A DNA stretch of 64,000 nucleotides from Branchiostoma floridae (lineage: Eukaryota; Chordata; Leptocardii; Amphioxiformes; Branchiostomatidae), in the NCBI RefSeq assembly GCF_000003815.2, contig NC_049997.1:13084261-13148260 (forward strand), read 5' to 3'. The notes under the pieces were generated by a model that saw nothing but the letters and a program-made list of their open reading frames with translations, had not been told where the DNA came from and did no database searches. The position numbers were made by a program, and so were the translations under genes. Below, piece by piece: positions 45,801-56,700 of this stretch. Position 1 is the stretch's first letter; the number at the start of each line of letters is the position of its first letter.

Positions 45801-47418
45801 ATGGAGGGCAATCTCGGTAGTCAGGTGGTCACAGCTGAAACCCACTCCAAATCAGATGACTCGACGATATCGGGTATCAATGAGAATACGGTGCCAGTGA
45901 TGCAGCCAAGTAACGTCACTGCTAGCCAGATAGTTTCAGCAGAAACTAAGGCAAACCCAGGCGACTTAATACCATTGGGTACCTATGAAGACCCAGAACC
46001 AGTAGTGTTACATTCAAGCTTTATTCCCAGTAGTCAGACATTTGGAGTAGAAACTGTGACAAGTCAGACATTTGGAGTAGATACTTTTACAAGTCAGACA
46101 GGCGGAGTAGAAACTATGGCCAGTCCAGACAACCCTTACTCCACGGCTTCTGGTATCTATAAAGACCCAGAACCAGTAGTGATGCAGTCAAGCGACGCTT
46201 CCAGAAGTCAGACAGTTAGAGTAGAAGCTATGGCCAATCCAGAGGATTCTGACCCCACGGTTTCGGGTATCTATAAGGAACCAGAGCCAGTAGTGATACA
46301 GTCAAGCGACGCCGCCAGAAGTCAAACAGTTAAACTAGAAAATATGACCAGTCCAGAGGATTCTGAACCCACGGTTTCAGGTATCTATAAGGAACCAGAG
46401 GCAGTAGCACTACAGTCAAGCAGCGCTGCCAGTAATCTGACAGTTAGGGTACAAACTATGACCAGTCCCGAGGATTCTTACTCCACGGTTTCAGGTATCT
46501 ATGAAGACCCAGAGGTAGTAGTCATACAGCCAATCACCGCGCTCGGTAGTCAGACAGTTGAAGTAGAAGTCACGGCCAGTCCAGAAGACTGTTACTCCAC
46601 TGCATCAGGAATCTATCAGGACGCACAGCCAGTAAAGCCCAGTAACCTCCCCACAAGTCATAAAGTTAGAAGAGGGTTAGAGGCAGAGGCCAGCCAAGAA
46701 GACTGTTACTCCACTGTATCAGGTATCTATAAGGACGCACAGCCAGTAAAGCCCAGTAACCTCCCCACTAGTCAGAGAGTTAGAGCAGGGTTAGAGGTAG
46801 AGACCAGCCCAGAAGACTCTTATTCCACGGTATCAGGAATCTATAAGGACGCACAGCCAGTAAAGCCCAGAAACCTCCCCACTACTCAGATAGGGTTAGA
46901 GGCAGAGGCCAGTCTAGAAGACTCTTACTCCACGACATCAGGAATCTATAAGGACGCACAGCCTGTCAAGCCCAGTAACCTCCCCACTAGTCCGAGAGTT
47001 AGAGCAGGGCTAGAGGCAGAGGCCAGTCTAGAAGACTGTTACTCAACTGTATCAGGAATCTATAAGGACGCACAGCCAGTCAAGCCCAGTAACCTCCCCA
47101 CTACTCAGAAAGTTAGAGCAGGGCTAGAGGCAGAGGCCAGTCTAGAAGACTCTTACTCCACGATATCAGGAATCTATAAGAACGCACAGCCAGTAAAGCT
47201 TAGTAACCTCCCCACTACTCAGATGGTAAGAACAGGGTTAGAGGTAGAGACCAGCCCAGAAGATTGTTACTCCGGCATCTCGGGCGTCTACGAGGAGGCG
47301 GAGACGGTAGAGATGGGGGTGAGAAACGTGCACCCAGGCCAGACAACGGGAGAAGCTGAGACTGGGCAGGGCCAGAGTCCAGGACAATCGGCCAACCACG
47401 CCAGTCGTCCATCCTCAG
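45801..47418 (+). CDS. locus A exon 1: tyrosine-repeat cytoplasmic region
   Basis: Starts at ATGGAGGGCA and ends at donor TCAG|GTAAGA in phase 1. It encodes 539 residues. Units 1-2 are degenerate (SGINEN, LGTYEDPEPV). Units 3-6 have IYKDPEPV or IYKEPEPV (YxxP). Units 7-12 have IYKDAQPVKPSNLPT and are nearly identical at the DNA level. Unit 13 is SGVYEEAETV. The last 40 residues are Gly/Gln/Ser-rich linker. Reading through the donor would add a short tail and stop at 47465. Confidence 0.85.
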
Positions 47419-50400
47419 GTAAGACAAATACTGGATACAAAGTAACGCCATACTTTACTACATAGCAGTATTGTGTTTTTGTTTTACAGTTCTACTGTCT
47501 TGCAAACATCCTTTAGTAACTGCCTTCTTTCGATAAAACTCAGTGACCGTGAAATGCGTTATTGTTGCAAGGAAGCTTACTTCAATTTTGATTGTTGTAT
47601 CAAGACAAAGAGATCCGTACAGGTCTTTTATACTTTTAAAGGCTTTCTATGATTAATTTCATCGTGATAGGGCTAACTTCACTACATACACTGATCACAA
47701 CATATCTTACAGTTCTAGGTCTAAAGTGACATACATAGATTGGATTAGATTAGATTAGATTAGATTAGATTAGATTAGATAAATGGTTAGATAGATAGAT
47801 GGATGGATGGATGGATAGATACAACATGTAGATAGATGGACATGAAGAATAAATAGGCAGATAAGGTAGATAACGTTAGATACCTCTACCGGCCCTAATA
47901 GTGCTGTGTAACAAGGATGTACAACCTTGGTTTTCTGTCAGCCTATAGGACATACATAGATGGATAGATAGGCAGATAGTGAGCTAGACAGATAGATAGA
48001 CAAATCAATTAATAGATAGATATATGGATAGATCTCATAGAAAGATAGACAGAAAGACAGATATGTAGGTAAATAGAGAATTAGATAGATGGATAGATAG
48101 CTAGACTGGTAAGAGAATAGCAAGATAGAAAGATCGATAGATAAGGCTAGAAAGAAGTCTAAAGCCCAAACATTCGTTCTAACAGACGGTGTACAAAATG
48201 CCCCTGTCCGTCGAGACCTAGTGCCCCATGGTCTATCGTGGTCTAAGCTGGCTGGAGTCGTGATGACGTCATGTACTGCGGTGACATTGATAGTGACAGG
48301 AATCATCTATGGGATCATGGAAAACCACCAATCAGGAGGCCTGTATCATGGAGCACCTGGAAACATGGAGGTAGACGGGCTTTTAAATGATGATTCCTTT
48401 TCTTGCTCTTGATGTGACTTGTATGATATCCAATAATAATATTTTGACTTTGCTGTCTATTCTTTAGTTACTGTCCTGACCTAAGGGAGGAATAACTGAA
48501 AGAAAGAAAGGAAAGAAATAATGCATCATTATGGATGAAGCAATGAATGAGTGAATAAAAGGACGACTGACTGAATTGTATATGATAAGGGGGATATACT
48601 ACTGCAAAATGCTGCAAAGATCGCTTACTTTTCACATTATTGTTGTTAGAGTTACTTTTGATACAATTAGCACACCCAAAAATTCATCAAAAAAATACAC
48701 ACAATACTCCTACATTTAGATGCTTGTATTTGAACTAAAATTGCGATGCAACTCTTGTTAAATAAGCTAACAAATATTGTACAAAAATTCTTCCACAGAC
48801 GACAGAAGAGGTTTTGTGACAGATGCTCTAGAAATTCGAGCCATCCAACAAATTTGTATAGCAACCTACTTTCTTTTTTGTATCATTGATTTGTCTAGAT
48901 CTCTATCTTTAATCTGAAGTTTCAATGAATATAGTAATTTGTCTGTATGTAGTTGATACATAAAGATGTTTTCAATTTGCATTCTTTTGTTTAAGCCGAC
49001 AACTCCTGCTCTACTGTCAACGTTCTCTGCAGGATTGGAAGAAAAGACAACGTCCAAGGTGTTCACCTTGAAGCCTACAGGTACAACGGCTTCTATACAA
49101 GAGGGCCTGTCCAACACAAGCATCACTAATGGTAAATACAGAGCCAAGCAGTACATATCCTATTAAAATACATTGTAATCTGTCTATATGTATAACCCGT
49201 TTTCTCATTCTTGGTTTTCCTGATAATTTCAAAGATTTTTTTCTCAATATTAGTACGAATGTTGCAAATGAATGACTTATTTGACAGTAAACATTACCTC
49301 GATCCTCAAAATGCTACTTAAGGGAGTCAGGGAGGCCACTCACCTTGGCTTTAAAACGTTTTTTTTTATCAAAGTAACTTGTATACACAATGGATCACAA
49401 ACATTGTACAATATTTGCAGTAGTACTTCCTAACCATTGTTATCACTTAACATTACTTATTCACATTGATGCATAACAGTGCACATATATGTACACAGAA
49501 CTAAGTACAACCATCTTAGAATATTTACACCGGAACATTATTTCCATGCATTAGACTACCCTTACTCATTTATCTAGGCACATGGATTACTACATGTATG
49601 TGGTATAACACATTCACATGTTTTTACATGGGCCCTTCCCATTGGCTTTTTTGGCTAGGGTGTACTCCATAGGGTGTATCTCCCCTGGATTTTCTGTGCT
49701 AGAGTTTCTTCCATACGAATTCAGTGCATAGGCGTCATTCCAGGGTTTCTGTGTGCAGGGTTTTTGATTCCCAAACATTCAAAACTTTATTTCATAATGA
49801 CATCAAAAATGCATGAAATATGTTGCTGCAGAAACGTTTGATGGAGCCGACGAACTTCACATCATCACTTTCGATGGGACAGATTCAGAATCGGGGGCGT
49901 TCGCCGAACTTCGTGGGGTTGCCGTGTCTTCTCGTGGGGAGATATTTGTGATTGAAAACGGAAAATGTCAGGTGCAGATTTTCAACATCAAAGGCGAATA
50001 CGTTCGCCATTTCCCAACAGTTGTGTCGAGAAGTGAAGATATGGTCCTTAACGGGAGTGAGCCCATACCCGAAGATCCTGATTTATGTATTGAGGAAGAG
50101 CGCAGTCTTGGTGAATCGAGTGAAAGAAGCTTTAATTTCTTTTTGCCATATCGTATTGCCGTCGACAGACAGGGTTTCCTGTGGGCAGTGGGGGAAGTGA
50201 AGTTCCCTTACTCCCATGCTGAACCAAATAATAGATATTTTGCTTGGATGTGCCCTTCCAACCGTGTTGTGCAATACGATAGGAACGGTCTAGGACTGGC
50301 TACGTTTGGCATTCAGCATGGCACATGTATTGACGAAATGGCCGTGGACCCACGAAATGGCCACCTTGCAACATTGATGAGTTGGAGAGGTAGTGATAGG

Positions 50401-50826
50401 GTGCACATTTTTCGTCCAAATGGCTCTGTAGTAGGAACATTTGTTAGGAAAGAGCACCGGGTGCCATTTTCTTCCTTCGTTACCGTTAACAGAGATGGAA
50501 ACATCTTCATCACAACCCACGTGGGTACGGTACAGGTGTATAACGAGACTGGACAGTTCTTCTTTAATTTTGGGAGCTATGGAAGCGGTGATGGCGAACT
50601 CAGGGCTCCTAGAAGCATTTGCACGGACAGGCATGGACATGTCATCGTAGCGGACTACAGAAACGAGCGGGTATCTGTGTTCACAAGCCGCGGACAGTTC
50701 GTGCGCCATGTCGCCTGTGGACTGGCGGTAGAACACGTTGCTGTAGGACCAGAGGGACAGTTGGTAATGACCCATTCCGCCAATAAAGTCCGCTACAATG
50801 TTAGTATCTACAACACGTACCTATAG
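45801..50826 (+). CDS. locus A: predicted type II membrane protein with tyrosine repeats and NHL propeller (whole gene)
   Basis: Join of 45801-47418, 48186-48370, 48996-49131 and 49832-50826, phases 1, 0, 1; 977 residues. Residues 1-540 are about 13 tandem 38-residue units around YSTxSGIYKDxxPV. Residues 561-584 form one hydrophobic span. RRD and SWSK precede it and no basic residue follows for about 30 positions, which by the positive-inside rule puts the N-terminus in the cytoplasm. Residues 585-647 are a Ser/Thr/Pro-rich stalk with an NTS sequon. Residues 648-977 hold about six NHL-type blades, with sequons NGS, NET and NVS and six cysteines. There is no N-terminal signal peptide. A TATA-like TTTATAGA lies at about 45708. 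The paralogue is at 57048-52736. NHL propellers generally bind protein, RNA or glycan ligands; a receptor role here is inference. Confidence 0.75.
47739..48130 (+). repeat. TTAGA, GATG and GATA simple repeats in intron 1 of locus A
   Basis: A (TTAGA)n pentamer run at about 47739-47782, GATG/GATA runs to 47822, and scattered GATA tracts to 48130. Intron 1 of locus B has the complementary CATC/TATC tract at 55400-55440. Confidence 0.85.
48186..48370 (+). CDS. locus A exon 2: membrane span
   Basis: Acceptor TTCGTTCTAACAG, donor ATGGAG|GTAGAC, 185 bases, phase 1 in and 0 out. It encodes DGVQNAPVRRDLVPHGLSW, SKLAG, a hydrophobic stretch with VTLIVTGIIYGIM, then ENHQSGGLYHGAPGNME. Exactly the same length as the locus B counterpart. 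Confidence 0.8.
48996..49131 (+). CDS. locus A exon 3: stalk
   Basis: Acceptor TTCTTTTGTTTAAG, donor AATG|GTAAAT, 136 bases, phase 0 in and 1 out. It encodes PTTPALLSTFSAGLEEKTTS followed by KVFTLKPTGTTASIQEG and LSNTSITN. Rich in Thr/Ser, with an N-glycosylation sequon, as expected for a juxtamembrane stalk on the extracellular side. Confidence 0.75.
49832..50826 (+). CDS. locus A exon 4: NHL-like beta-propeller
   Basis: Acceptor GTTGCTGCAG, phase 1 in, 330 residues to TAG. Blade-like repeats show the NHL pattern (G-hydrophobic-AV...G.I.V.D...V.VF...G): LRGVAVSSRGEIFVIENGKC, PYRIAVDRQGFLWAVGE, IDEMAVDPRNGHLATL, SSFVTVNRDGNIFITT, PRSICTDRHGHVIVADYRNE, VEHVAVGPEGQLVMTHS. An in-frame ATG at 49813 lies just before the acceptor, so a propeller-only transcript is possible. 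Typical NHL proteins have five to seven blades. Confidence 0.85.
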
Positions 50827-50937
50827 ACTGACACTCTGGCGTGCTTCGTAGAACATTTTATCTTGTCACCTCTTGGCTCCGATATGGACTACGTGTCGTA
50901 TTAACATGTGACATGTTCAACTGATAAATACTATGCA

Positions 50938-50943
50938 AATAAA
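50938..50943 (+). terminator. candidate polyadenylation signal of locus A
   Basis: AATAAA 112 bases after the stop codon, just beyond the end of paralogue homology. Confidence 0.4.
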
Positions 50944-51221
50944 TGCCTAATTAGCATAATTAATAAGCCATTGCGGTAAATCTTGAGTATTTCTTACTTG
51001 TGGCATTTGGAAGTTATGTAAAGGTGAAAATCACTAAACATTAATCAGGAAATGCGATTAAAGCCTTCTTTTTAACATAGATTGTGTAAGTCTCTTATTT
51101 GGGTGGAGGAGATGATTAACTGATATAGTTTATGCAAATGAGGACCTTATTTGCATAATTAATGACAGACACGTTAATAGACCAGTTGTAAAGGTTAACA
51201 TCATATTGTTTCCGGAGCGTT

Positions 51222-51238
51222 TGTGTGTGTGTGTGTGT
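51222..51238 (+). repeat. (GT)n microsatellite
   Basis: About eight dinucleotide units. Confidence 0.85.
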
Positions 51239-51410
51239 TAAGAACTGTAGGAGGCGGTTTAGCTTCAGAGTTTGAAGGAGAATAACTCAAGAAGGGATAA
51301 ACGGATTATCGTGCTTTTTGGTATGGAGATAGCTTAAAAGATGCTTGATATAGTTTGATGGTAATTAATTATGCAAATTAGAATCTAATTTGACAGTGTA
51401 GAACATACTT

Positions 51411-52320
51411 AGAATTTTGACCATTTATAAGTTGTGTAAACGATAATAACGATGAAAACATCATCCGGCGGCACAACGTATGAAACCTTAGCACAACCTT
51501 AATTAGGCGGCGGCCATCTTCGTTTCTATAGACCTTGGGCCACACATCTGTAGTTGGAAGCACCACAGCGGGAGGCTAGTCCGCTGGTAATGTTGTGCGT
51601 TCTTCTTATTTTTTTTCCAAAACAGTTTATGTAACATAGTTAAGCAACTATCAGTCCCCTACAGTCGAGTTTACATGTCTGTAATAATTAAACTGATTAG
51701 TTAAACAGATGCCGTCCCAAAGGATATTAAACCGGAGGTTATGCTACTGAAGTACAATAAAGCTGCAGACACGTTATGAAGTTATGCTATTGAAAATTAC
51801 ATACAAACCACGCAGACCCGAGAATACACTAGCCATCTTCGCATATAGAATGACACGCATGTGGAAACCTAAACAATTGTATTATCATTTGATGTACGCT
51901 GCATTTCATTTTTGTATCATAATAAGTAAAATGCTGTATTCCATCACACAATAGTTCCGATTCAAAACTGGCTGGTAGCCTCTGTCCCAGTTTCTGGCCA
52001 GCGAACAACAAGTAGATTAATTAGTCTGGTCTAGTGCTTACGAAAGGCTGGAGAGAGATTGGAAAAGCTGTTTTTTAGAAACAAATCAGTGGCTTAGAAG
52101 AAAGTTGTGCTGCTTGGCAAATTTTCAGAGACAATTTGGTCCGCCGTAAAAACAGGTCAATCTTTTTAAAACATTTAGACAAGTCACAGTTACCGTTGGG
52201 GCGGACTGAACCTGAAATAACAATAGATACTAGCCTAAAGTAACTATAGTATGGATGACTTCTAGATATCATAAATAATAAAAAAAGACGTAACATTTAA
52301 AGTGCTAAGATTAATATGTC
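51411..52320. other. spacer of the inverted duplication, gene-free
   Basis: No exon or family repeat recognised. Short frames on both strands look random. Confidence 0.45.
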
Positions 52321-52326
52321 TTTATT
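52321..52326 (-). terminator. candidate polyadenylation signal of locus B
   Basis: AATAAA on the minus strand (in GTGAATAAAGAC), about 410 bases after the stop codon of locus B. Confidence 0.4.
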
Positions 52327-52735
52327 CACATATCAACGTCATAACAAAGAAGTGAACATTGTTGCTGTCTGGTATTGTTACATTTTCGATGGTGCTCGTA
52401 TTTTCCGTGCACTCAGCATGGTATCATTAATACGTTTCAACACTGTACTACAGAAGCAACTCATAACGCATATAGTGCACCTGTGACTTCACAAGGAAAC
52501 ATGTTGCACAAGATATTGTCTAATAAAACTATCATTCATAAGATTCTGATTTAAATAATTGAAAATCAATTACTTCCATAATGTCTTTTGCAATTTTGTT
52601 CCAAACTACCGCCTTTAAAACTAAGCTATAAACAAGGTTATACATATTTTTCAACTTTAAGCTGCAAAAATTGTACTTATCAGAGCAATCAAAGTAAAAT
52701 GTTCTACGAAGCACGCCAGGCACTGGTGTGTCAGC

Positions 52736-53730
52736 TTATAGGTACGTGTTGTAGATACTAACATTGTAGCGGACATTATTGACAGAATGGGTCACTACCA
52801 ACTGTCCTTCTGGTCCTACAGCAACGTGTTCTACCGCCAGTCCATCGGCGACATGGCGCACGAACTGTCCGCGGCTTGTAAACACGGATACCCGCTTGTT
52901 TTGGCTGTCCGCTACGATGACATGTCCATGCCCGTCCGTGCAGATGCCTCTAGGAGTTTTGAATTCGCCATCACCGCTTCCATAGCTCCCAAAACTGAAG
53001 AGGAACTGTCCAGTCTCGTTATACACTTGTACCACACGCTCGCGGGTTGTGATGAAGACGTTTCCAGCTCTGTTGACGGCAACGGAGGAAAAAAACGGCT
53101 TAGACTGCTCTTTTCGAAGAAATGTCCTTACAACGGAGCCATCCGGACGGACTATTTCGACCCTAATACTGCCTGTCCAACTCATCAGAGCAATGTGGCC
53201 ATTTCGTGGGTCCACGGCCATTTCGTCAATACATGTGACATGCTGAATACCAAACGTGGCCAGTCCTACACCGTTCCTATTGTATTGCACAACTCGGTTG
53301 GAAGGGCACATCCATTTCCCAGTATATTTATTGTTCTGTTCATGGGAGTAACGGAACTTCACCTCCCCTACTGCCCACAGGAAACCCTGTCTGTCGGCGG
53401 CAATACGATATGGTAAGAAGAAATTAAAACTTCTTTCTCTCGATTCACCATAACTGCGCTCTCCCTCCATAATACATAAACCAGGATCTCTGGGTATGGG
53501 CACACTCTCGTTGAGGATCAAATCTTCACTTCTCGACACAACTGTTGGGAAATGGCGAACGTATTCGCCTTCCATGTTGAATATCTGTACCTGACATTTT
53601 CTGCTTTCAATCACAAATATCTCCTCACGAGAAGACACGGCAACCCCACGAAGTCGGGGGAATGCTCCCGATTCTGAATCTCTCCCATCGAAGGTGATGA
53701 TGTGACGTTCCTTAGCTCCATCAAACGTTT
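52736..53730 (-). CDS. locus B exon 4: NHL-like beta-propeller
   Basis: Acceptor GTTGCTGCAG, 330 residues to TAG. Blades correspond one to one with locus A, for example LRGVAVSSREEIFVIESRKC and PRGICTDGHGHVIVADSQNK. Five cysteines against six in A: the VACG of A is VADG here. The upstream in-frame ATG (53749) is conserved in position. Confidence 0.85.
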
Positions 53731-56700
53731 CTGCAGCAACATATTTCATGCATTATTTGGTGTCATAATAAAAAAAGGGTAAAACACTTTGGATGTTTGG
53801 AAATTGAAAACACTGGGAAATAAAACCTTGCATACAGAAGACCCATGGAAGAAACCCTAGCACAGAAAGTCCAGGGGAGATAAATTCTATGGAGCACACC
53901 CTAGCCAAAAAAGCCAATGGGAATGGCCCCTTCAAAATATGTGAATGTGTTCTACTATATAATAGTGCATGTGTCTAGATGAATAAGTAAGGTGAGGGTG
54001 GGGTTGAAAATGGTAAGGCAGACAGTGCCAGTGTAAATATACTACAACGGTTGTACATTGTATTTAGTTGTGTATGATATTGTTATAATGTATCATGATG
54101 TAATGCATGTAGGTGAATACGTACGTAAGTGATAGCAGTGGTTAGGAAGTACCATTGTAAATACTCTACAATATTTGCAACCCATTGTGCGTATATGTTG
54201 ATAAAAGTTGAAAAAAAAAGTTTTGAAACCACTGTGACTTCCTCGAGTAGCAACTTGAGCATAATCTATGAAGGGATCGATGACGTGTTTACTGTCAAAT
54301 AAGTCATCCATTTTCAACATTCGTACCTGATATTGAGAAACATCTTTGAAATCATCAGGGAACCAAGAATGAGAAAAAGGAAATGCGCTATACATACATG
54401 TTTACAGAGATTATTTTGATAGGATATGTACTGCTTGACTCTGTATTTACGATAAGTGATGCTTGTGTTGGACAGGACCTCTTGTATAGAAGCCGTTGTA
54501 CCTGTAGGCTTAACAGTTAAGGCCTTGGACGTTGTGTTTTCTCCCAAGCCTGTAGAGACCGTTGTCAGCGGAGTAGAAGCTGTTGGCTTGAATAAAAAAA
54601 AGGCAAATTAAAAGGAAATGTTAATGTATTAGCTACATTCAGTTCTAAACAAATTACTACATTCATTGAAACTTAAAGATTGAAGATCTAAGTCTACACA
54701 AATATCGTCACCAAAACAGAGCGATCTGTCACAAGACATCTCCTATCGTCTTTGGATGTAGTTTTGTATAGCATTTGTTAGTTTATTGATATAAATGATG
54801 TTTTTCATGAATTTTCGAGTGTGCTGATTGTATTCAAAGTAACAACAAATATTGAATAAAAATGCAATCTATTTACACAACAGCCGTTTGTTGTGGTATA
54901 TCCCTCTTACCATATATGATTCATTCATTCATTCGTCCTTTCATTCATGTATTCATTGCTTCATCCATAATGGTTCATCCCTTCTTTTCGTTTTTCCTCC
55001 CTAAGAAGAGCAACGTAAGAATAGCCAGGGAAAATCAAAATACTAAAATGAGATATTATACAATAGTCACATCAAGAGCAAGAAAAGAAATCATCATTTT
55101 AAATCCCATTTACCTCCATGTTTCCAGGCATTTCAGGATACAGGCCTCCTGATTGGTGGTTTTCCATGATCCCGTAGATGAGTCCTGTTACTATAAATGC
55201 CACCGCAACACATGACGTCATCACGGCTCCAGCCAGCTTAGACCATGAGAGACCATGGGGCACTGGGTCTCGACGGACACGGGCATTGTCTACTCCGTCT
55301 GTTGGAACGAATGTTTGGGAATTTAGAGTTCTTTCTAACGATACATCTTTTACTTCTATCTAACGTTACCTAATCTACATATCAATCATTCAATACATTT
55401 AACCATCCATCCATCTATCTTTATATCTATCCATCTATCTATGGCTAATATCAGTATACCATTTTAGACGAATGATATGTTGTAATTAGTGTGTTGAGAA
55501 GTAAGTTCTACCACAAGGAAAGGGATCATGAAAGCTAAGGAGGCAGTGTACGGAACTCTCAAAGCTATATGTCTTCGTAAACCAATGAAGTTTATTCAAT
55601 TTCAAGGTCAGTTTGCAACAGGAATGTGTTTTGCAGTCACCGTGTGGTTTATTGAAAGAAAGAAATCGGTAAAGACATTTTACAAGGCATTACAATAGTA
55701 AAACAAAAATACAACTGTTACTTACTAACTTAGCAATACAGTAATAGTATCCAGCTGTACAATACAATAGTGTTTAGAAAAGTAGTTTGTATCCAGCATT
55801 TTTCTTACCTGAGGATGGACAACTGGCGCGTTCGGACGATTGTCCTGAACTCTGGCCCTGCCCAATCCCAGCTTCTCCTGTTGTCCTGCCAGGGTGTAGG
55901 TTTCTCACCCCCATCTCTACCGTCTCGGCCTCCTCGTACACGCCCGAGATGCCGGAGTAACAATCTTCTGGGCTGGGCTCTACCTCTAACCCTGCTCTAA
56001 CTTTCTGACTAGTGGGGAGGTTACTGAGCTTTACTGGCTGTGCGTCCTTATATATTCCTGATGCAGTTGAGTAACAATCTTCTGGGCTGGCCTCTGCCTC
56101 TAACCCTGCTCTAACTCTCTGACTTGTGGGGAGGTTACTGGGCTTTACTGGCTGTGCGTCCTTATAGATTCCTGATGCCGTGGAGTAACAGTCTTCTGGG
56201 CTGATCGTGACTTCTACTCTAACTGTCTGGCTACTGGGGGCGTTACTTGGATGTATAACTACCACCTCTGGGTCTTTATAGATACCCGAAGCAGTGGAGT
56301 AAGAATCTTCTGCACTGACCATAGTTTCTACGCTAACTGTCTGACTTCTGGAAGCATCCCCTGACTGTATCACTACTGGCTCTGGGTCTTTATAGGTACT
56401 CGAAACCGTGGAGTAAGAGTCGTCTGCACTGGTCATAGCTTTTACACCAACTCTCGATGTCTGACTACTGTCAACATTGTTTGACTGTATCACTACTGGC
56501 TCTGGGTCTTGATAGATACCTGATGCTGTGGGGTAAGAGTCTTCTTGACTGGCCATAGCTTCTACTTCAACTGTCTGGCTACTGAGAACGTTACATGACT
56601 GTGACTCTACTGCCTCTGGGTCTTCATAGATACCCGATAGCATCGAGTCGTCTTGGATGACCATAGTTTCTTCTAAAACTTCCGATGACTGACTACAGCC

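Larger units (their letters stand above)
44335..50870 (+). repeat. left arm of a large inverted duplication
   Basis: Homologous, in reverse complement, to 52695-58672. Shared landmarks in order are GAAATCCACG near the outer edge, AATCTTTGTAGACAATCT, CAAAAGCTGACCT, GGTCCTGTCGGGAAA, the 46-bp minisatellite, four exons and three introns, and GCGTGCTTCGTAGAACATTT past the stop codon. Similarity stops at about 50870. A 22-bp motif (TACTATTCTTTGACGTA-type) is triplicated in this arm only (44465-44520). Confidence 0.85.
50925..51410 (+). repeat. repeat with three ATGCAAAT / ATTTGCATAATTAAT blocks
   Basis: At about 50933, 51133 and 51371 the pattern TATGCAAAT..AG...CCTAATTTGCATAATTAAT recurs, with AGGAAATGCGATTAAAG and GAGATAGCTTAAAAGATGCT between. 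The 200-240 bp spacing suggests a decayed tandem or compound repeat in the spacer of the inverted duplication. Confidence 0.55.

Noticed and set aside
45801-47418. Reading the paired tyrosines as ITAMs or ITIMs
   Set aside because: Tyrosine spacing is seven, the +3 residues are P, A, V or N rather than consistent L/I, and the -2 residue does not fit the ITIM pattern; YxxP is the better match for a subset.
47938-48306. 122-codon minus-strand ORF
   Set aside because: Runs antisense through GATA simple repeats and exon 2 of locus A.
52787-53416. 209-codon plus-strand ORF
   Set aside because: Antisense shadow of the locus B propeller exon. The matching antisense frame is also open over the locus A propeller (50290-50775), reflecting codon constraints of the sense gene.
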